From the NCBI GenBank assembly GCA_029052265.1, contig JAIDJJ010000140.1, positions 1 to 7,992 of the forward strand: a stretch of 7,992 nt of DNA, in the 5' to 3' direction. The notes beneath the pieces were generated by a model that was not told the origin of the DNA, did not search any database, and saw only the letters and a program-made list of their open reading frames with translations. This document shows positions 5,222 through 7,992 of the stretch, one piece after another. The stretch comes from Muribaculaceae bacterium (GTDB lineage: Bacteria > Bacteroidota > Bacteroidia > Bacteroidales > Muribaculaceae). Position numbers and translations under genes: made by a program. The stretch's first letter is position 1. Every line of letters begins with the position of its first letter.

Positions 5222-7255
5222 TCACTTGATCGCGGGCTGTCCTGCCACCATCGGCCAATATGGATTCTGGTAAAGAACAGATTGATCCGGACTTGCCCCG
5301 TCGGGAGATGTCAGCATCATTTCATTTATCGGAAGAGGGTTCAGGTAGTGTGCCATACGCCATGTGCAGCCATCATAGCAGGTCTGACCTATTATACGTT
5401 CAAACGGACGCAAATATTCGCTGCGTTCAGGAGATGACACGTTTGAGTCGTTTGAACCGTCAGCCTTCAGGTTGTCATACCACGCAGTCATCGGAGTGTT
5501 CCAAAGATGCATACCTTCGAGGTGGGCGGGATTATTGATCAGCTGGTCATATGACCTCCAGCGTTTCAAATCCGCATCGCGGAACCCTTCGGATAAAAAT
5601 TCGCATCGTCTTTCCCTGCGGATATTATATAAGGTAGCATCATTGATAACAGTACCTCCGCTATATGCACCCCAGTCATTCTCCGCTTCCTTGTTCATGT
5701 CGGTAAGTGCAATGGTCTTGTTGTAATCCGGATCTACATTCGCACGGTTGCGGATGGCGCGCCAATAAGAGTCGGCAGTCCCGTCAATAGAGTGGTTTAG
5801 TTCGTAAGATGCTTCCATATAATTGAGCAGGGCTTCGACGGCACGGAAACAAGGAGCTCCGGTGTATCCACCGCCATTTGCGTAATACTTGCGGTTGAAA
5901 TTGCCACCTTTTCTTATGGCATAACCTGTGGCATAACCGCGTTCGTTGTCTCCAAGAGTTATTGCAGGATAGGGCTCCTCGAAAACTACCTCAGTGCCTT
6001 CATTGTTGTCAAGTTCGAACAAAATGTTTTTCTGCCCGGGTTCTTTAAGGAATACGCTCAGACGGGAATCACGGTTCTTGCGGACATCAGCAATCGTTTT
6101 GTCGCCCATATAATACCCGTCGCCGTCAGCATACGATCCATGAGTATAGACAGGTGTCCCGTCAGCCATAAGGAAGTTCTGTACGTAACCTCTCGTCAGA
6201 CCCATGCGGTAGTTCCCTCTACCGGCTGCGGCATTGACATTATGCACTACAAGTCCGCGTGCGTATTGACGCCACAGGAGCACTTCATCGTAGCCTGACA
6301 GGTCTTCATCGCAGAACATGTTGTAATAAGGATTGACAGGATCAGATTCTGACTGCTGGAGCACACCGGTGTTGGCTGTGAGTTTGTTGACATATTTGTC
6401 GCCCACTTCTTTTGCCGCCGCCATAGCCTCTTTCAGGAAAAATTCGATTTCATTGTCGCTAGATCCTGATGGATAAGCATAGCCCGGATTTGCTGCCGCC
6501 CCGGGCCAGTCTTCACCACCGGGAACAAAAGCACTCCCTTTGAAATACTTCAGCCATGTGCCTTCGTAAAGGGCGACGCGAGACTTGAAGAGCAGGGCAA
6601 GATCGCGGTTGATATACTGTGATGAAAGGTCGACGTCGCTCATGAGCAATGCTGCTTTGTCAAGGTCTTCAAGTATAAACCGAGCCACTTCGTTGCGGGG
6701 AGATCTGCGGCTTGCTTCCGTAAGCACACCCATATTGTCCGGGAGAGGCTCAGTGATAATCGGGAAATCTCCGAATGTCTTAAGTCTTTGGAAGTATTGG
6801 TATGCACGCAGGAAATATCCTTCGCCAAGGGCATGTTTGATCTGAGGCAGAGAACCGTCAATTGTGTTCTCAGAACCGTTAATGTCGGATCCGTAACGAG
6901 CCAAGGCGTTTGAAAGCATGAAATTTATGTAGTATATACGGGTGAAGCTCCATGTGCCATGAGTATTTGCCACAAGCCAGAGGTCGGGGGTGTATTTGTT
7001 GTCAGCCGTGACGTATATCTGGTTGTCGGTAGAGCCGTCGCCGTTGAAAAGACCATAGCTCCAGTTTCCATGGCTGGGGAGTGTGTTCGGATATTCATCG
7101 AGCACCACTGCGCGTATCTGTGCCTCTGTGGAATAATAATTTTCTGGCGAAATCTGCGACATTGGCTCCTTGTCGAGAAAGTCGGAGCATGAAGACAGGG
7201 ACACTCCGCTTATTGCAAGGGCTGCAGAATAATATATGAATTTATTAAGTTTCAT
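5222..7255 (-). CDS. SusD/RagB-family outer-membrane nutrient-binding lipoprotein
   Basis: SusD-type lipoproteins cap a SusC-type transporter on the cell surface and capture glycans or other nutrients. The N-terminus is a lipoprotein signal peptide with lipobox SLSSC; Cys23 would be lipidated. It is followed by SDFLDKEP, the typical start of a mature SusD protein. Helical SusD-type repeats follow, for example the stretch from ALGEGYFLRAYQYF (about residues 142-155) to DFPIITEPLP. Near residue 540-562 is the family block IRRERRCEFLSEGFRDADLK, and the C-terminus has HYLNPLPINEMM and YQNPYW. At 677 aa it is longer than B. thetaiotaomicron SusD (about 550 aa), so it probably has larger loops. A Cys pair, CYDGC (626-630), could form a disulfide. 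It lies 53 bp after the SusC gene in the usual susC-susD order and is the last gene before the terminator. The substrate cannot be inferred. Confidence 0.95.
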   Translation of the reverse strand: MKLNKFIYYSAALAISGVSLSSCSDFLDKEPMSQISPENYYSTEAQIRAVVLDEYPNTLPSHGNWSYGLFNGDGSTDNQIYVTADNKYTPDLWLVANTHGTWSFTRIYYINFMLSNALARYGSDINGSENTIDGSLPQIKHALGEGYFLRAYQYFQRLKTFGDFPIITEPLPDNMGVLTEASRRSPRNEVARFILEDLDKAALLMSDVDLSSQYINRDLALLFKSRVALYEGTWLKYFKGSAFVPGGEDWPGAAANPGYAYPSGSSDNEIEFFLKEAMAAAKEVGDKYVNKLTANTGVLQQSESDPVNPYYNMFCDEDLSGYDEVLLWRQYARGLVVHNVNAAAGRGNYRMGLTRGYVQNFLMADGTPVYTHGSYADGDGYYMGDKTIADVRKNRDSRLSVFLKEPGQKNILFELDNNEGTEVVFEEPYPAITLGDNERGYATGYAIRKGGNFNRKYYANGGGYTGAPCFRAVEALLNYMEASYELNHSIDGTADSYWRAIRNRANVDPDYNKTIALTDMNKEAENDWGAYSGGTVINDATLYNIRRERRCEFLSEGFRDADLKRWRSYDQLINNPAHLEGMHLWNTPMTAWYDNLKADGSNDSNVSSPERSEYLRPFERIIGQTCYDGCTWRMAHYLNPLPINEMMLTSPDGASPDQSVLYQNPYWPMVAGQPAIK

Positions 7256-7273
7256 TGTTCTTTTGTGTTTTTA

Positions 7274-7304
7274 AGAAAGTTCGGTTTGTATTGCAGAACT
7301 TTCT
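7274..7304 (-). repeat. Perfect inverted repeat in the susC-susD gap
   Basis: AGAAAGTTC (7274-7282) and GAACTTTCT (7296-7304) are exact reverse complements around a 13-nt loop. In the susC-susD mRNA this forms a 9-bp hairpin beginning a few bases after the susC stop and ending 18 nt before the susD ATG. There is no T tract after it (the next bases are TAAAAACAC), so it is not a classic terminator. A role in mRNA end protection, partial termination or tuning of SusC and SusD levels is inferred. Confidence 0.6.
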
Positions 7305-7308
7305 ATTT

Positions 7309-7992
7309 TTATAGAGTGAGAGTAAGACCGAAAGACCATGTGCGGGTAAGAGGGTAGGCATTACCGTAAGAACTGTAGCCGCCATTTATGGTTTCGGGGT
7401 CAAATACTTTTGAAAGTTTGGTTATAGTAAAGAGGTTGTCAACCGATACGTAAAGACGAAGGTTGTCAACAAAGAACTGCCGGGTGATATTCTTTGGAAG
7501 AGTGTAGCCTATCTGAAGGTTTTTCAGTCTCAGATAAGATGCGTCCTGAAGATATCGTGTCTGGGTCTGCTGATTTTTGCTTGTGCCGAAAATGGGGCGG
7601 GGATAATATGCATCCGTGTTTGCCGCTATCTTGTTTCCTTCAAGACCGATCTCTTCACTGCGGTAATAGTCCTGATGTTCGCCGAGGGCAGCCGACCACC
7701 ATTGGCTGTTTGCGACGCCCCAGAAGATCGGAGAGCCGTTGAAATAGTCTCGTTTGCCGATTCCCTGGAAGAATGCGCGGAAATCAAATCCTTTGTATCC
7801 GGCAGTGAGATCGATGCCATAGAAGAAACGAGGAGTACTGTTGCCAATAACTTTGAGGTCGCCATGGTCGTCGATTGTTTCGGCTCCCATATTGATACAG
7901 GGTTTGCCGTCGAGGGCAGCATACATTATATCACCTTCATTCCATTTGTCGCCCAATGCAGATTGACCGCCGACCTTTTCAAGGTGAGCGTC
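7309..7992 (-). CDS. SusC/RagA-family TonB-dependent transporter, C-terminal part
   Basis: This is the last 227 residues of an outer-membrane beta-barrel that imports nutrients using TonB energy, together with the SusD lipoprotein encoded next. The frame stays open to the window edge: 12 codons precede the TTG at 7956, so that codon is internal and the gene is truncated by the window, not broken. Recognisable SusC C-terminal blocks are KWNEGDIMYAALDGKP, then VIGNSTPRFFYGIDLTAGYKG (the conserved NSTPR turn before barrel strands), DFRAFFQGIGKRDYF, QTRYLQDASYLRLKNLQIGY and the final strands VDNLRLYVSVDNLFTITK and RTWSFGLTLTL. The complete family is usually about 1000 residues, so roughly three quarters lies outside the window. 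The TonB box, plug and any N-terminal signalling extension therefore cannot be judged. Confidence 0.94.
   Translation of the reverse strand, partial: DAHLEKVGGQSALGDKWNEGDIMYAALDGKPCINMGAETIDDHGDLKVIGNSTPRFFYGIDLTAGYKGFDFRAFFQGIGKRDYFNGSPIFWGVANSQWWSAALGEHQDYYRSEEIGLEGNKIAANTDAYYPRPIFGTSKNQQTQTRYLQDASYLRLKNLQIGYTLPKNITRQFFVDNLRLYVSVDNLFTITKLSKVFDPETINGGYSSYGNAYPLTRTWSFGLTLTL

Noticed and set aside
1..7992. CRISPR arrays, tRNA or rRNA genes, insertion sequences, phage or toxin-antitoxin genes
   Set aside because: I looked for regular repeats, transposase or recombinase motifs and tRNA-like cloverleaf elements and saw none; the gene content is chromosomal housekeeping plus a SusCD pair.

Overview
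The window looks like chromosomal DNA of a Bacteroidales bacterium. The evidence is a SusC/SusD outer-membrane pair, promoters of the Bacteroidota form (a TAnnTTTG box at about -7, with TTTG some 19-20 bp upstream), A/T-rich start regions without Shine-Dalgarno sequences, a multi-repeat DUF349 protein and an ACT-HAD phosphoserine phosphatase. A Muribaculaceae-like gut bacterium would fit, but the genus cannot be read from this sequence.

Layout. Bases 1-52 are probably not genomic: they read as a degraded Illumina P5/index/Nextera Read-1 adapter, so the real sequence starts near base 53. Bases 53-263 are intergenic and carry a promoter. Four rightward genes follow. The first is an unrecognised helical 124-aa protein. 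The second is an exported cyclophilin-type peptidyl-prolyl isomerase, probably in the same operon. The third is a 669-aa protein with five DUF349 repeats, which has its own strong promoter and an intrinsic terminator. The fourth is serB, the last enzyme of serine synthesis. A hairpin at 5096-5130 separates serB from a convergent leftward unit: a SusD-family lipoprotein (677 aa) preceded by the 3' end of its SusC-type TonB-dependent transporter, which runs off the right edge.

How the genes work together. The four rightward genes are housekeeping or unknown functions with no evident shared pathway. The SusC/SusD pair forms an outer-membrane uptake machine. Since no carbohydrate-active enzyme or regulator lies in the window, the substrate cannot be named. 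SusD appears to be the last gene of its operon, and serB marks the boundary.

No clearly new system is visible. The points most worth a second look are the adapter-like left end, a chain of two tiny ORFs linked by ATGA overlaps upstream of the DUF349 gene, a Cys-rich N-terminal tail in that protein, a perfect inverted repeat between susC and susD, and a large helical insertion in the cyclophilin domain.
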